Assembly (NCBI GenBank): GCA_963792895.1
Contig: CAWBYA010000004.1
Coordinates: 186,001 to 250,000, forward strand
DNA from: UBA6912 sp963792895
GTDB lineage: Bacteria > Actinomycetota > Acidimicrobiia > Spongiisociales > UBA5794
DNA length: 64,000 bases
Direction: 5' to 3'
In this document: positions 15,368-24,418 of the stretch, in pieces
Numbering within the stretch: position 1 is the first letter of the stretch
Layout of the letters: every line of letters begins with the position of its first letter
Translations under genes and position numbers: made by a program
The notes under the pieces: generated by a model
The model's database searches: none
Told to the model about the DNA's origin: nothing
The model's input: the letters and a program-made list of their open reading frames with translations, nothing else

Positions 15368-16306
15368 GTGGGCATCGATCTCGGAGGGACGAAACTCCTT
15401 GCGCTTCGCCTCGAGGACGGCGTCATCACCGAGCAACGGCGGTTCTCGAACCCGGAAGCAGGCGGGCAACTGTCAAAGGCGGTGATCGAAGCAGTTCGCG
15501 AGGTCATCAGCCCGGACACGACGGCCATCGGCGTAGGCGTTGCCGGGCTGGTGCAATGGCCCGAGGGCGTCTTCGTGTGGGGCCCGCATGTCGTCGACAC
15601 GCAGGTACCGCTGCGCGCCGACCTGGAACAGGAGTTCGGGCTGCCCGTCCTCGTCGACAACGACGCCAATGCGGCCGCCTGGGCAGAGCATCAGATCGGC
15701 TCGGGTCGCGGCTATCAGGACATGCTGCTGATCACGCTCGGTACCGGCATCGGCGGTTCCGTCATCATGGGCGGCGAGGTGCGACGCGGTCGGTCGTTTG
15801 CGGGCGAGTGGGGGCACATGATGTTCGAGCGGAACGGCGAGCGCTGTGCCTGTGGGAAACGAGGATGCTGGGAGACCGTTGCGTCCGGTCCCGCCCTGGT
15901 GCGTCTCGCCCGCGAGTTCATCTTCCAGAATCCGGACGGGCGGCTCGCCCATCGACTGCTCGAGCCGTTCACCGGCGAGGACGTCACCGAGGCCGCCGAC
16001 GAGGGTGACGAGACGGCACGCGGGCTCGTTGCGCAAGTGGGCGCCGATCTCGGGCGAGGGCTGTGCAGCCTCATCGCCATCCTCGACCCAGAGATCATCG
16101 TTGTCGGGGGTGGGCTCGGCTCCGTTGGGGAGGCGCTGCTGGGACCTGCGAGGCGGGTCGCAGCCGATGCGCTCCATGGCGGCGCTCATCGGCGGCTGCC
16201 GCCAATCGTCGTGGCCGAGCTCGGCCCCGCAGCGGGTGCCGCCGGTGCCGCGATGCTCGCCTCCGATCTCGCATCCGGCCGCACGTCCGTGGACACGAAG
16301 GCGTGA
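15368..16306 (+). CDS. ROK-family sugar kinase (glucokinase-like)
   Basis: Cytoplasmic hexose kinase. It shows the phosphate loop GIDLGGTKLLAL at the very start, the sugar-binding VDNDANAAAWAEH, the ATP loop TLGTGIGGSVIMGG and the ROK zinc motif CACGKRGCWE. About 312 residues from GTG 15368. That GTG is 18 bases from the AGGAG at 15345-15349, whereas an in-frame ATC at 15356 sits at ideal distance and would add ISAT, so the true start may be a non-standard ATC or a miscalled ATG. It is probably a glucokinase feeding the phosphofructokinases; ROK repressors are excluded because there is no helix-turn-helix. Confidence 0.85.
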   Translation: MGIDLGGTKLLALRLEDGVITEQRRFSNPEAGGQLSKAVIEAVREVISPDTTAIGVGVAGLVQWPEGVFVWGPHVVDTQVPLRADLEQEFGLPVLVDNDANAAAWAEHQIGSGRGYQDMLLITLGTGIGGSVIMGGEVRRGRSFAGEWGHMMFERNGERCACGKRGCWETVASGPALVRLAREFIFQNPDGRLAHRLLEPFTGEDVTEAADEGDETARGLVAQVGADLGRGLCSLIAILDPEIIVVGGGLGSVGEALLGPARRVAADALHGGAHRRLPPIVVAELGPAAGAAGAAMLASDLASGRTSVDTKA

Positions 16307-16310
16307 ACCG

Positions 16311-16766
16311 TTGAGCGCAGGAGACACCCCAGAAGTGCCGCCGGGCGAGCGGCCCGCTGTGCCGCACTCCATCGACTTGCGGGTGCCGGTTCCTCCCCGA
16401 TCGCTGGGGCAGCTCGTCGGTGAAGCCGTGCTGGTGGTCCCGCAACTGTTCGTGCTGTTGGCTCGACTCCTCGCCGATCCGCGGGTTCAGCTGCGCCGCA
16501 AGCTCGTCGTGATTGCCGCTACGGCGTATCTGGCGTCGCCGATCGATCTCGTTCCCGACTTCATCCCGATCGTCGGGCAGGTCGACGACGCAGTCATCGT
16601 CGCCTTTTCCGTCCATCATCTCCTGAGCGGGGTGCCGGAGGAGCTGCGAGGCGACTATTGGCTCGGAAGCCAAGACGCGCTCGATCTGGTGGAGGCGCTG
16701 GTGGCGTGGGGGGCAGAAATGGTGCCTGGGCCGCTACGGCGCCTTGTTGGCGGCTCGCATGCGTAG
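16311..16766 (+). CDS. DUF1232 (YkvA-like) membrane protein
   Basis: A 151-residue protein with the DUF1232 signature ASPIDLVPDFIPIVGQVDD preceded by a hydrophobic stretch and a basic LRRKLVVIAATAYL segment. Function is unknown; the family is membrane-associated. The start is uncertain: TTG 16311, four bases after the kinase stop, is the best in-frame candidate; GTGs lie further in. Its stop overlaps the next gene, which starts at ATG 16759. Confidence 0.75.
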   Translation: MSAGDTPEVPPGERPAVPHSIDLRVPVPPRSLGQLVGEAVLVVPQLFVLLARLLADPRVQLRRKLVVIAATAYLASPIDLVPDFIPIVGQVDDAVIVAFSVHHLLSGVPEELRGDYWLGSQDALDLVEALVAWGAEMVPGPLRRLVGGSHA

Positions 16767-17433
16767 CGGGCGGATCGTGGTTGGGCTCAGCCTCGTGGCT
16801 GTCGGCGTGCTCTACCTGATCGGGGCGAGCACAGACGTCGACGCAGGCGGCATCGTCTCAGCATGGTGGCCGCTCGTGCTCGTCGGACTGGGCGTTGCCC
16901 AATACGGCATCGACCACAGCGCCAAGTTGGGGTCTGCGGTGCTGATCATCTTCGGTGTCCTGCTCCTTGGCTTCACCACCGGTCTCGTCGAGGGCTCGGT
17001 GTGGTCGGTGCTGTGGCCCTCTGCGGTCATCCTGGCCGGCATCGGCGTGATGCTGCCCCGGCTGGAGCGCACCCCAGAGACGACCGGCAACACCGCCAAT
17101 GGCTTCGCAGCGATCGGCAGCCGGGTGCTGACCTCGCGGTCGCAGAGCTTCGAAGGGGGCGAGCTCACCGTCATCCTCGGCAGCCTCACGCTCGACCTGA
17201 CTCAGGTCCGCCTCGCCCCGGGCGCAAAACTCTCCGTGACGGCCGTGCTCGGAGGCTGTGAGATTCTCGTGCCCCCCGGGTGGGACGTGCGCCTCGGCGG
17301 GGTACCGGTGCTCGGCGGCTGGGACGACACCACGTTGCGGGGAAAGACAACGGCTGATGCCCCGGTGCTGACCGTGCGGGCAGTTGCCGTGCTCGCCGGT
17401 GTGGAGGTCCGCCACCCCGCCCGCTGGAGCTGA
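16759..17433 (+). CDS. LiaF-like membrane protein
   Basis: A 224-residue protein with four hydrophobic segments (GRIVVGLSLVAVGVLYLIGA onwards) and a soluble C-terminal beta-rich domain. That domain starts near FEGGELTVILGSLTLDLTQV, the repeating pattern of the LiaF C-terminal fold. In Firmicutes LiaF modulates a cell-envelope stress system; actinobacterial homologues are mostly uncharacterised, and no LiaRS pair lies nearby. It overlaps the DUF1232 gene by 8 bp. Confidence 0.7.
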   Translation: MRSGRIVVGLSLVAVGVLYLIGASTDVDAGGIVSAWWPLVLVGLGVAQYGIDHSAKLGSAVLIIFGVLLLGFTTGLVEGSVWSVLWPSAVILAGIGVMLPRLERTPETTGNTANGFAAIGSRVLTSRSQSFEGGELTVILGSLTLDLTQVRLAPGAKLSVTAVLGGCEILVPPGWDVRLGGVPVLGGWDDTTLRGKTTADAPVLTVRAVAVLAGVEVRHPARWS

Positions 17434-17472
17434 GTGCGTTCGGCCGCGCCTCGCTTCGACATGTCAGATCGC

Positions 17473-17492
17473 TGAGGTCTGAGGTCTGAGGT
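17473..17492 (+). repeat. Short tandem repeat TGAGGTC
   Basis: Nearly three copies of TGAGGTC in the 97-bp gap before the aminotransferase gene. No dyad or promoter was recognised with it. Confidence 0.6.
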
Positions 17493-17530
17493 GGACGTCC
17501 CTCCGGCGAGACCCGCACTACCGTTGCGGT

Positions 17531-18703
17531 ATGGAATTCCGGCGGATCAACAATCTCCCTCCGTATGTCTTCGCCCAGGTGAACCAGCTCAAGCTGGAGG
17601 CACGCCGAGCGGGGGAGGACATCGTCGATCTGGGATTCGGCAACCCCGACATCCCCACGGCGCCATTCGTCGTCGACAAGCTCGTCGAGGCGGCCCGTTC
17701 TCCGCGCAATCACCGGTATTCGGCGTCGCGTGGCTTGCCGAATCTGCGCAAGGCAGTCGCCGATCGCTACATGCGACGCTTTGGCGTCGAGCTGGACCCG
17801 GAACGTGAGGTCATCAACACGATCGGGGCAAAGGAGGGGCTGTCCCACCTGATGTGGACGCTCGTACAGCCGGGCGACGTTGCGCTGGTTCCGGAGCCGT
17901 CGTATCCGATCCACATCTATGCGGCCGCTCTGGCAGGCGCCGAAGCGCGACGGGTCCCGATCGGGTTGAGCAGCGACTTCTTCGACCACCTCGAGGAAGC
18001 GTTCCACGATTCGTGGCCGAGGCCGCGAGTCATCGTGACGTCGTTCCCCCACAACCCCACCACCAAGTGCATCGACCTCGCATTCTTCGAGAAGCTCGTG
18101 GCCTTCGCCCATCAGTACGAGGTGATGCTCGTGCACGACTTCGCGTACGCCGACATCACGTTCGACGGCTACCGGCCGCCCTCTTTGCTCGAGGTGCCGG
18201 GGGCCAAGGACGTCGGGGTCGAGATCTACAGCCTCTCGAAGAGCCACTCGATGGCCGGTTGGCGGGTTGGCTTCGTGGTCGGCAACGCCGAGATGGTCTC
18301 GGCGCTCGCGCAGCTCAAGTCGTATCTCGACTACGGGACGTTCCAACCCATCCAGATCGCAGCGATCATCGCACTCAACGAGGGCGACGACCACATCTCG
18401 TCGGTGAACGCCGTGTACAAGGCACGTCGTGACGTCCTCGTCGACGGGCTCAACCGGGCCGGATGGAAGGTGCCCAAGCCCCAGGGCACCATGTTCGTGT
18501 GGGCCGAGATCCCCGGTCCCTATGTCGACATGGGATCCCTCGAGTTCGCCAAGCACCTGATCAGGGAGGCGCGGGTCGCCGTCAGCCCTGGGGTCGGCTT
18601 CGGGTCGAGTGGCGATGGACACGTGCGGTTTGCTCTCGTCGAGAACGAACACCGTACTCAGCAAGCCGTGCGCGGTATCCGACGCACACTCGACAAGCTC
18701 TGA
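17531..18703 (+). CDS. PLP-dependent class I aminotransferase (AlaC-like)
   Basis: Fold-type I aminotransferase of 390 residues. It has LGFGNPDIPTAP near the N-terminus, the PLP pocket FPHNPTTK, DFAYADITFDGY, the Schiff-base lysine in SLSKSHSMAGWRVGF, and the substrate carboxylate-binding Arg in HVRFALVENE. This combination is closest to the AlaC/LL-DAP-aminotransferase-like subgroup, usually acting on alanine/glutamate with pyruvate/2-oxoglutarate. The exact substrate is an inference. It stands upstream of the fab operon with 44 bp between; cotranscription is possible but not shown. Confidence 0.85.
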   Translation: MEFRRINNLPPYVFAQVNQLKLEARRAGEDIVDLGFGNPDIPTAPFVVDKLVEAARSPRNHRYSASRGLPNLRKAVADRYMRRFGVELDPEREVINTIGAKEGLSHLMWTLVQPGDVALVPEPSYPIHIYAAALAGAEARRVPIGLSSDFFDHLEEAFHDSWPRPRVIVTSFPHNPTTKCIDLAFFEKLVAFAHQYEVMLVHDFAYADITFDGYRPPSLLEVPGAKDVGVEIYSLSKSHSMAGWRVGFVVGNAEMVSALAQLKSYLDYGTFQPIQIAAIIALNEGDDHISSVNAVYKARRDVLVDGLNRAGWKVPKPQGTMFVWAEIPGPYVDMGSLEFAKHLIREARVAVSPGVGFGSSGDGHVRFALVENEHRTQQAVRGIRRTLDKL

Positions 18704-18747
18704 GCCGCCCGTAACCCGACTCCGACTGCGAAGGTCTGATCCCCCAC

Positions 18748-19668
18748 ATGCCGTACGCCGTGTTGTTCCCCGGACAGGGAAGCCAGTTCGTGGGGATGGG
18801 TGCCGACGTCTTCGCCGCCCATCCCGATCTCCTCGTGGACATCGCCGACGAAGTGCTCGGGTGGTCGCTGCGCGAAATCTGCGCGATGGGCCCTGAGGAC
18901 GAGCTCATGCGCACCGATCGCGCCCAGCCCGCCCTCTACGCGGTCGCGTACGCACTGTGGGACGAATTTCGCCGCCAAGCGACCACCGGACCCATCGCCG
19001 CCGCAGGGCACTCGCTGGGCGAGTACACCGCCCTCGCCGCTGCGGGCGCCATCGGGTTCGCCGAGGGGCTCCGGTTGGTTGCCGCGCGGGGTCGCGCGAT
19101 GGCTCACGCTGCAGCGCAAGACGAAGGCGGCATGGCCGCCCTGCTCGGGGCAGATGCCGAATCGGCGGAAGCGATGTCGGCAGCATGCCGGGCAGGCGGG
19201 GGCGCGCTGTGGGTGGCGAACATCAACGCCCCTGGGCAAGTCGTCGTTGCGGGGACCGCCGCTGCGATCGAGTGGGCGGGCCGGCACACCCGCGACTTCG
19301 GCATCCGACGAGTCATCCCGTTGAAGGTCGCAGGAGCGTTTCATTCACCGCTCATGGAGCCGGCAGCGGCGGATCTCGCCTCGTCCCTCGAGATGGTCGA
19401 GTTCGCAGCCGCCGAGTTCGCCGTGTGGGCGAATGCCGATGCGGCGCCCGTGTCTGACCCTGTCGATGCCCTGCACCGTCAACTCACCAGCCCGGTGCGC
19501 TTCGCCGAGAGCCTCGAGGCGATGGCGGCCGCCGGTGTCGACACCTTTGTCCACATCGGTCCGGGCGATGTGACGGCCGGACTTGCCAAGCGAACAGTGC
19601 CAGAGGCGACGGTTCATGTTGTCGCCTCACTCGACGCCGTGGCCGCGACGGCCGCCGTCGTACAATGA
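18748..19668 (+). CDS. fabD: Malonyl-CoA:ACP transacylase
   Basis: Loads malonyl units onto acyl carrier protein for fatty-acid synthase II. The 306-residue protein begins MPYAVLFPGQGSQFVGMG, with the catalytic Ser in GHSLGEYTAL and the catalytic His in PLKVAGAFHSPLM; the malonyl-binding Arg lies in RGRAMAHAA. It is first of five overlapping or closely spaced fatty-acid genes. There is no strong ribosome site before ATG 18748. Four bases overlap the longer reading of fabH. Confidence 0.94.
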   Translation: MPYAVLFPGQGSQFVGMGADVFAAHPDLLVDIADEVLGWSLREICAMGPEDELMRTDRAQPALYAVAYALWDEFRRQATTGPIAAAGHSLGEYTALAAAGAIGFAEGLRLVAARGRAMAHAAAQDEGGMAALLGADAESAEAMSAACRAGGGALWVANINAPGQVVVAGTAAAIEWAGRHTRDFGIRRVIPLKVAGAFHSPLMEPAAADLASSLEMVEFAAAEFAVWANADAAPVSDPVDALHRQLTSPVRFAESLEAMAAAGVDTFVHIGPGDVTAGLAKRTVPEATVHVVASLDAVAATAAVVQ

Positions 19669-19688
19669 TCGGCGAGGAAGGGAGACCA

Positions 19689-20768
19689 ATGCGCCGCGCC
19701 ACCATCACGGGTTGGGGCAAGTGCACGCCGCCCGCAGTACTCACAAACGAGGACCTCGAAGCCGTGATGGACACGAGCGACGAGTGGATCACGACGCGAA
19801 CGGGCATCAAAGAACGGCGGATCACCCATACCGAGACGTCGGACATGGCTGCCGTCGCCGGCCTTCACGCCCTTGCAGCAGCCGGGATCGAGCCTGCCGA
19901 CATCGACCTGCTGATCCTTGCCACGTGCACCCCCGACCGGCTGATTCCCTCAGCGGCGAGCTTCGTGCAGGCGAAAGTCGGCGCAGTCAACGCAGCGTGC
20001 CTCGACGTGAATGCGGCGTGCAGCGGATTCGTCTACGGCCTGAGCCTCGCCAACGGGATGATCGCCACTGGGGCGGCCAACAGAGTGCTGCTCATCGGCG
20101 CCGAGAAGCTTTCGACACTGCTCGACGTCGCAGATCGCTCGACGGCAGTGCTGTTCGGCGATGGTGCGGGGGCCGTGGTCCTCGAGGCCGCTGGCGACGG
20201 GGAGGGTGTGCTCGCCCTCAACCTTGGCACCGACGGCCGCTTGGCCAACATCCTGACCGTCACGGGCTTCGGCACTGAGGAGCTCGGCGAGATCGCGTCC
20301 GAGTACACGCTCTTCATGGACGGCGCCGAAGTGTTCCGCAACGCGGTGAAGCAGATGGGGGAGGCCGCCGCCCGAGCCGTCGCCGATGCAGGGCTCACGC
20401 TCGACGAGGTCGATCTCCTCATCCCTCATCAGGCCAACACCCGCATCATCGATGCGACAGCACGGCGAATGAAGATGCCGCCCGAGAAGGTGTTCGTCAA
20501 CATCACCGGCTACGGCAACACGTCGGCTGCGAGCATTCCCATCGCGCTCGCCGAAGCCCTCGAGTCGAACCTCGTCCGTCCCGGTGCCGTGATCGTGTTC
20601 GTCGCGTTCGGCGGCGGTCTCACCTGGGGGGCCGCCTGCCTCCGATTTGGCGAACGAGTGACGCCGTCGGGCACGAGCGATGCCCGCCTGCCCGCAACCG
20701 ACAAGACCGGCCTCGAGCTCCTCATCGAACGTCAGGTCGAGCGCGACAAGCGGCGGGGAGTGGCGTGA
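19689..20768 (+). CDS. fabH: 3-oxoacyl-ACP synthase III
   Basis: Starts fatty-acid synthesis by condensing an acyl-CoA primer with malonyl-ACP. The catalytic triad is visible: Cys in DVNAACSGFVYG, His in LIPHQANTRIID and Asn in ITGYGNTSAASIP. ATG 19689 is preferred because GGAAGGGAG lies just before it and the protein then starts in the normal way (MRRATITGWGKCTPP); an in-frame ATG at 19665 would add eight residues. An unusual charged extension of about 40 residues (ERVTPSGTSDARLPATDKTG onwards) follows the normal FabH end. Confidence 0.93.
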   Translation: MRRATITGWGKCTPPAVLTNEDLEAVMDTSDEWITTRTGIKERRITHTETSDMAAVAGLHALAAAGIEPADIDLLILATCTPDRLIPSAASFVQAKVGAVNAACLDVNAACSGFVYGLSLANGMIATGAANRVLLIGAEKLSTLLDVADRSTAVLFGDGAGAVVLEAAGDGEGVLALNLGTDGRLANILTVTGFGTEELGEIASEYTLFMDGAEVFRNAVKQMGEAAARAVADAGLTLDEVDLLIPHQANTRIIDATARRMKMPPEKVFVNITGYGNTSAASIPIALAEALESNLVRPGAVIVFVAFGGGLTWGAACLRFGERVTPSGTSDARLPATDKTGLELLIERQVERDKRRGVA

Positions 20769-21499
20769 GCCGGGTCGCCCTGGTCACGGGTGCCTCGCGC
20801 GGCATCGGGCGCGCAATCGCAGCGCGGCTCGCCGCCGATGGCCATCACGTCGCCGTCAACTACGCCCACCATGCCGAGGCCGCCGACGAAGTGGTCGGCA
20901 AGATCACCGCCGGGGGAGGCAGGGCGTTCGCCGTACCGGGCAACGTCGGTGTCGCCGCCGATGTCGAGGCGATCTTCGCCGCCGTCGAGGCGGAGGCCGG
21001 GCCGGTTGAGATCCTGGTCAACAACGCCGGCATCACCCGAGACGATCTGCTGCTGCGGATGAAGCCCGAGGACTGGGACGAGGTGGTCGCAACGAACCTC
21101 ACCTCGAACTTCCTGTGCTCGAAGGCGGCGCTGCGGGCCATGATTCGGGCTCGGTGGGGGCGCATCATCAGCGTCGGGTCGGTGTCGGGTATCTACGGCA
21201 ATGCCGGCCAGACCAACTATGCGGCGACCAAAGCGGGCGTGATCGGCTTCGTGAAATCGCTCGCCAAAGAGATCGGCTCGCGTAACGTCACCGTCAACGT
21301 GGTCGCACCGGGGTTCATCGTCACCGACCTCACCGCCGAGCTCGGAGAAGACGCCGCGGTGGCGATCAAGGACCGTATCGCGCTCGGGCGGCTCGGCCGA
21401 CCCGAGGAGATCGCGTCGGCCGTCGGCTATCTTGCCTCGGACGATGCGTCGTACATAACGGGGCAGACCATCGTCGTCGATGGTGGCATGTCCCTGTGA
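20765..21499 (+). CDS. fabG: 3-oxoacyl-ACP reductase
   Basis: NADPH-dependent short-chain dehydrogenase for the first reduction of the elongation cycle. Cofactor motif TGASRGIGRAIA, the NNAG motif in ILVNNAGITRDD, catalytic Ser in ISVGSVSGIYG, and Tyr/Lys in NYAATKAGVIG. 244 residues, with the FabG-type ending GQTIVVDGGMSL. The GTG start overlaps the fabH stop as GTGA. The operon position makes the fatty-acid role much more likely than another SDR function. Confidence 0.93.
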   Translation: MSRVALVTGASRGIGRAIAARLAADGHHVAVNYAHHAEAADEVVGKITAGGGRAFAVPGNVGVAADVEAIFAAVEAEAGPVEILVNNAGITRDDLLLRMKPEDWDEVVATNLTSNFLCSKAALRAMIRARWGRIISVGSVSGIYGNAGQTNYAATKAGVIGFVKSLAKEIGSRNVTVNVVAPGFIVTDLTAELGEDAAVAIKDRIALGRLGRPEEIASAVGYLASDDASYITGQTIVVDGGMSL

Positions 21500-21529
21500 T
21501 TCTCCCCAACGCCAAGGAGGCGTCGCCCA

Positions 21530-21775
21530 ATGGATCGTTCTGAGATCGAGGCAAAGCTCGTCGATCTCCTCGTCGACGAACTCGGCCTGGAGCGCGACAA
21601 CATCAAGATGGAAGCCAGGTTCGAGGAGGACCTCGAGGTCGACTCGCTAGGGGTCGTCGAGCTGCTCATGGCGCTCGAGGACAACTTCGACGTGAAGATC
21701 CCGGACGACGAGGCCGAGAAGATCACCACGGTCGGAGAGGCGGTCTCTGTCGTCGCCGCCAAGGTCAACGCCTGA
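21530..21775 (+). CDS. acpP: Acyl carrier protein
   Basis: An 81-residue acidic carrier whose Ser in EVDSLGVVELLMALED receives the 4'-phosphopantetheine arm. Helix I (IEAKLVDLLVDELGL) and the acidic recognition helix are normal. The ribosome site is AAGGAGG about ten bases before ATG 21530. It lies between fabG and fabF, the standard order in fatty-acid operons. Confidence 0.96.
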   Translation: MDRSEIEAKLVDLLVDELGLERDNIKMEARFEEDLEVDSLGVVELLMALEDNFDVKIPDDEAEKITTVGEAVSVVAAKVNA

Positions 21776-21794
21776 CGCGTATCGAGGAGCTGCT

Positions 21795-23039
21795 ATGTCT
21801 CGACGCCGCGTCGTCGTCACGGGTCTCGGCACCGTCAACCCCATCGGGCTCGGTGTAGACGACACCTGGAAGCACGCCATCGAAGGGGTGTCGGGTGTTG
21901 GCCGTATCACCGCGTTCGACCCGAGCCCATTCAGCACGCAGATAGCCGCGGAGGTCACGGATTTCGATCCAGATGCGTACATGCCGCGAAAGGCGTGGCG
22001 CCGCATGGACCGGAGTGCGCAGTTCTTCTGGGCCGCCACCCATCAGGCGCTGGGTGACGCCGGCATCTCCTACGAGGTCGATGCGCCGGAGGCCGAGCGC
22101 GCCGGAGTCGTCGTCGGCTGTGGCATCGGCGGGCTGATCACGACACAAGAGGAGATCGACGTTCTGCGCACCCGTGGTCCCGATCGGGTGTCGCCGCTCG
22201 CCATCACGAAGATCATCTCGAATATGGCCGCCGGCCTCGTCTCCATCGACTTCCACCTCTACGGACCCAACACCTGCACGGTGACCGCGTGTGCGGCATC
22301 CGCCAACGCGATCGGTGACGCCGCCGAGATCATTCGCCGTGGCGATGCGGACGTGATGGTGGCCGGGGGTACCGAGGCGGGGATCTGCGAGTTCGCGCTT
22401 GCTGGGTTCGCCTCGGCGAGGGCCATCTCCCGCCGCAACGACGACCCGGCTGCGGCCAGCCGGCCGTTCGATGCCGATCGCGACGGTTTCGTGATGGGCG
22501 AGGGCGCGGCAACGCTGATCCTCGAGGATTACGACCACGCATCGGCTCGGGGAGCGAAAGTCTATGCGGAGGTCCTCGGCTACGGCATGTCTGCCGACGG
22601 CTACCACATCACACTGCCTCGACCTGGGGGAGGGGGAGCGGCCCGAGCGATGGCGCACTCCCTGGCCGACGCCCAACTGACCCCGTCCCACATCGACTAC
22701 ATCAACGCACACGGCACGTCGACGGAGGCGAACGACGCAACCGAGACCGCGGCGATCAAGACCGTGTTCGGCGACGGCGCGTATCGGGTGCCCGTGTCGT
22801 CCACCAAGTCGATGACAGGCCACCTGCTGGGCGGAGCGGGGGCGCTCGAGTCGATCTTCTGCATCCTGGCAATTCGGGACGGAGTCGTGCCGCCGACGAT
22901 CAACTACACGACACCCGATCCTGAGTGTGACCTCGACTACGTCCCCAACGAGGCGCGCAACGTGACGGTGGACCGGGTCATGACCAATTCCTTTGGTTTC
23001 GGGGGGCACAACGTCGCCCTCATCTTCGGGCGCGTCTGA
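21795..23039 (+). CDS. fabF: 3-oxoacyl-ACP synthase II
   Basis: Elongating condensing enzyme, 414 residues. Catalytic Cys in TVTACAASANAIGDA, His in NAHGTSTEANDATE and His in KSMTGHLLGGAGALE, with the C-terminal GFGGHNVALIF. Ribosome site GAGGAG seven bases before ATG 21795. It closes the fabD-fabH-fabG-acpP-fabF set; fabZ and fabI are not in this window. Confidence 0.95.
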   Translation: MSRRRVVVTGLGTVNPIGLGVDDTWKHAIEGVSGVGRITAFDPSPFSTQIAAEVTDFDPDAYMPRKAWRRMDRSAQFFWAATHQALGDAGISYEVDAPEAERAGVVVGCGIGGLITTQEEIDVLRTRGPDRVSPLAITKIISNMAAGLVSIDFHLYGPNTCTVTACAASANAIGDAAEIIRRGDADVMVAGGTEAGICEFALAGFASARAISRRNDDPAAASRPFDADRDGFVMGEGAATLILEDYDHASARGAKVYAEVLGYGMSADGYHITLPRPGGGGAARAMAHSLADAQLTPSHIDYINAHGTSTEANDATETAAIKTVFGDGAYRVPVSSTKSMTGHLLGGAGALESIFCILAIRDGVVPPTINYTTPDPECDLDYVPNEARNVTVDRVMTNSFGFGGHNVALIFGRV

Positions 23040-23050
23040 TCGGCCCAACC

Positions 23051-23260
23051 TCAGCGGCGACGAATGTCGTCGGTCATGTACAGCGCCGCCGACAGGGCGG
23101 TCGTTGCAAGGGCGAGGACGAAGATGACCGCTATGGCGGGTGGTACTCCCCGCGGGATCGTGGCGAACGTCACCAACCCGCTGAGCAGCGATACCGGGCC
23201 TGCAACGGCAAGCCCGAGCGTCGCCGCTGTGCGGAGACCGGCCTTGGGCTGCGCGGTCAT
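23051..23260 (-). CDS. Small two-segment membrane protein, unknown
   Basis: A 69-residue protein with two hydrophobic segments (TLGLAVAGPVSLLSGLVTFA and AIAVIFVLALATTALSAALY) and the short tail MTDDIRRR. No family recognised. Its ATG overlaps the stop of the upstream gene (ATGA), so it is the last of three co-translated membrane-protein genes. It converges with fabF, with 11 bp between stops. Confidence 0.65.
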   Translation of the reverse strand: MTAQPKAGLRTAATLGLAVAGPVSLLSGLVTFATIPRGVPPAIAVIFVLALATTALSAALYMTDDIRRR

Positions 23261-23667
23261 GCGGGGTCGTCGCCCGTCTCGCATCCTGGCGTCGGGGGCG
23301 GCCGGTTGTCGGCCAACGCCTCGCGATATTCGTCGAACGACCTGGTGACGAGCGCCACGACGAGCCCAACGCCTACGAACGCCCCGGCGCCGGTGAAGAC
23401 CGCAGCGGCGGCTTCGGACCCCGGGCACGACCCCGGCAGGCACAGTGCCTGCACAATGCCCTGCCCCACGAGAGCTCCCCCGCCTGTCCCTGCGGCAACC
23501 GTCAACGCCACCGCCGGCCGAAGGTCGAGGAGAGACGCGACCAGCCCGAACGCCGCACCAGCCGCGCCACCAATCGCGATGCCGAACCAGCCACCGAGGA
23601 GCCACCCGCTTCCCGCACCAACGGCAGCTGTCGCGGCGAGCAGCGCGAGGCTGTGCCGGCCCCTCAT
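23257..23667 (-). CDS. Gly/Ala-rich membrane protein, unknown
   Basis: A 136-residue protein with about four hydrophobic, Gly/Ala-rich segments (from LALLAATAAVGAGSGWLLGG) and a pair of Cys in LCLPGSCPGSE that may form an extracytoplasmic disulphide. The C-terminus is hydrophilic and acidic. ATGA overlaps at both ends show it is translated with its neighbours. No function is proposed. Confidence 0.65.
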   Translation of the reverse strand: MRGRHSLALLAATAAVGAGSGWLLGGWFGIAIGGAAGAAFGLVASLLDLRPAVALTVAAGTGGGALVGQGIVQALCLPGSCPGSEAAAAVFTGAGAFVGVGLVVALVTRSFDEYREALADNRPPPTPGCETGDDPA

Positions 23668-24380
23668 GCCGGCTCTCCTGGCTCAGGGCGCGCCCTTCCC
23701 TGACGTGGGCCCGGAAGACTGGTCATGAGTGGCTGTACCGCAAGCAACGCTTCCCGAGTCCACGCGAGGCCGACGAGTACGGCCGCGAACGATGCGAGCG
23801 CAACAGCCCCCGGCCACGGCGATGAGCCCACCGCCGGAAGCGCAATGAAGGGCAGAGCCAATCTCGTCGCCCACAGGCTCCACAGCTGGGCTTTGCTGTA
23901 CGACCACGCGAGGAGCACCCCGGCCGCACCGAGGACGCCATGAGCGGTGGCGAGCCCGTTCGGCGCGGCGAAGCCAACGCCGGGGACCAAGGCGCCGAGC
24001 CCGAGGAGCAAGACGACGGCGCGCGGGTCGGGTCCGGTCGCCGACGGTCGTAGCCGAAACCAGCCGTCGAGCCACCGGCTGACGAGGCCGCCGAGCGCTC
24101 CCATTCCGGCTACGAGCGATATCCATCCGAGCGCATCGAGGGTGCCGGTGGCGACCACGACAAGATCGGTGCAGACGACGACGATCGCCAGGCGGCGCGC
24201 CCATCTGCCCCTGACGAGGGCAACGCCTGTGACTGCGATGATCGTGTACACGACGATTCCCGTGGCGATCACGGCGCCCGAAGACGGGGAGAAGGGGTCG
24301 GGGCTCACCGCCAAGTGAGCTGCTGCGGCGACGCCTGCGAAGGCCGTCAGGACGGCGACGAGTGTCGGGATGGGCGCCAT
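23664..24380 (-). CDS. Polytopic membrane protein, unknown
   Basis: A 238-residue protein of about seven hydrophobic segments, first in the three-gene membrane operon. No conserved motif was recognised. The start is uncertain: ATG 24380 sits six bases downstream of GATAAT, a good -10, which would make a leaderless message; ATG 24398 in the same frame would add six residues. The C-terminus is basic and Pro-rich (LPGPRQGRARPEPGEPA). Confidence 0.65.
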   Translation of the reverse strand: MAPIPTLVAVLTAFAGVAAAAHLAVSPDPFSPSSGAVIATGIVVYTIIAVTGVALVRGRWARRLAIVVVCTDLVVVATGTLDALGWISLVAGMGALGGLVSRWLDGWFRLRPSATGPDPRAVVLLLGLGALVPGVGFAAPNGLATAHGVLGAAGVLLAWSYSKAQLWSLWATRLALPFIALPAVGSSPWPGAVALASFAAVLVGLAWTREALLAVQPLMTSLPGPRQGRARPEPGEPA

Positions 24381-24418
24381 GCGCCCATTATCGACCATGT
24401 TGGGCGTTGCCCGGGGAG

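Noticed and set aside
18748..23039. Polyketide or other secondary-metabolite cluster
   Set aside because: All five genes are standard primary fatty-acid synthase II components; no tailoring or resistance genes are present.
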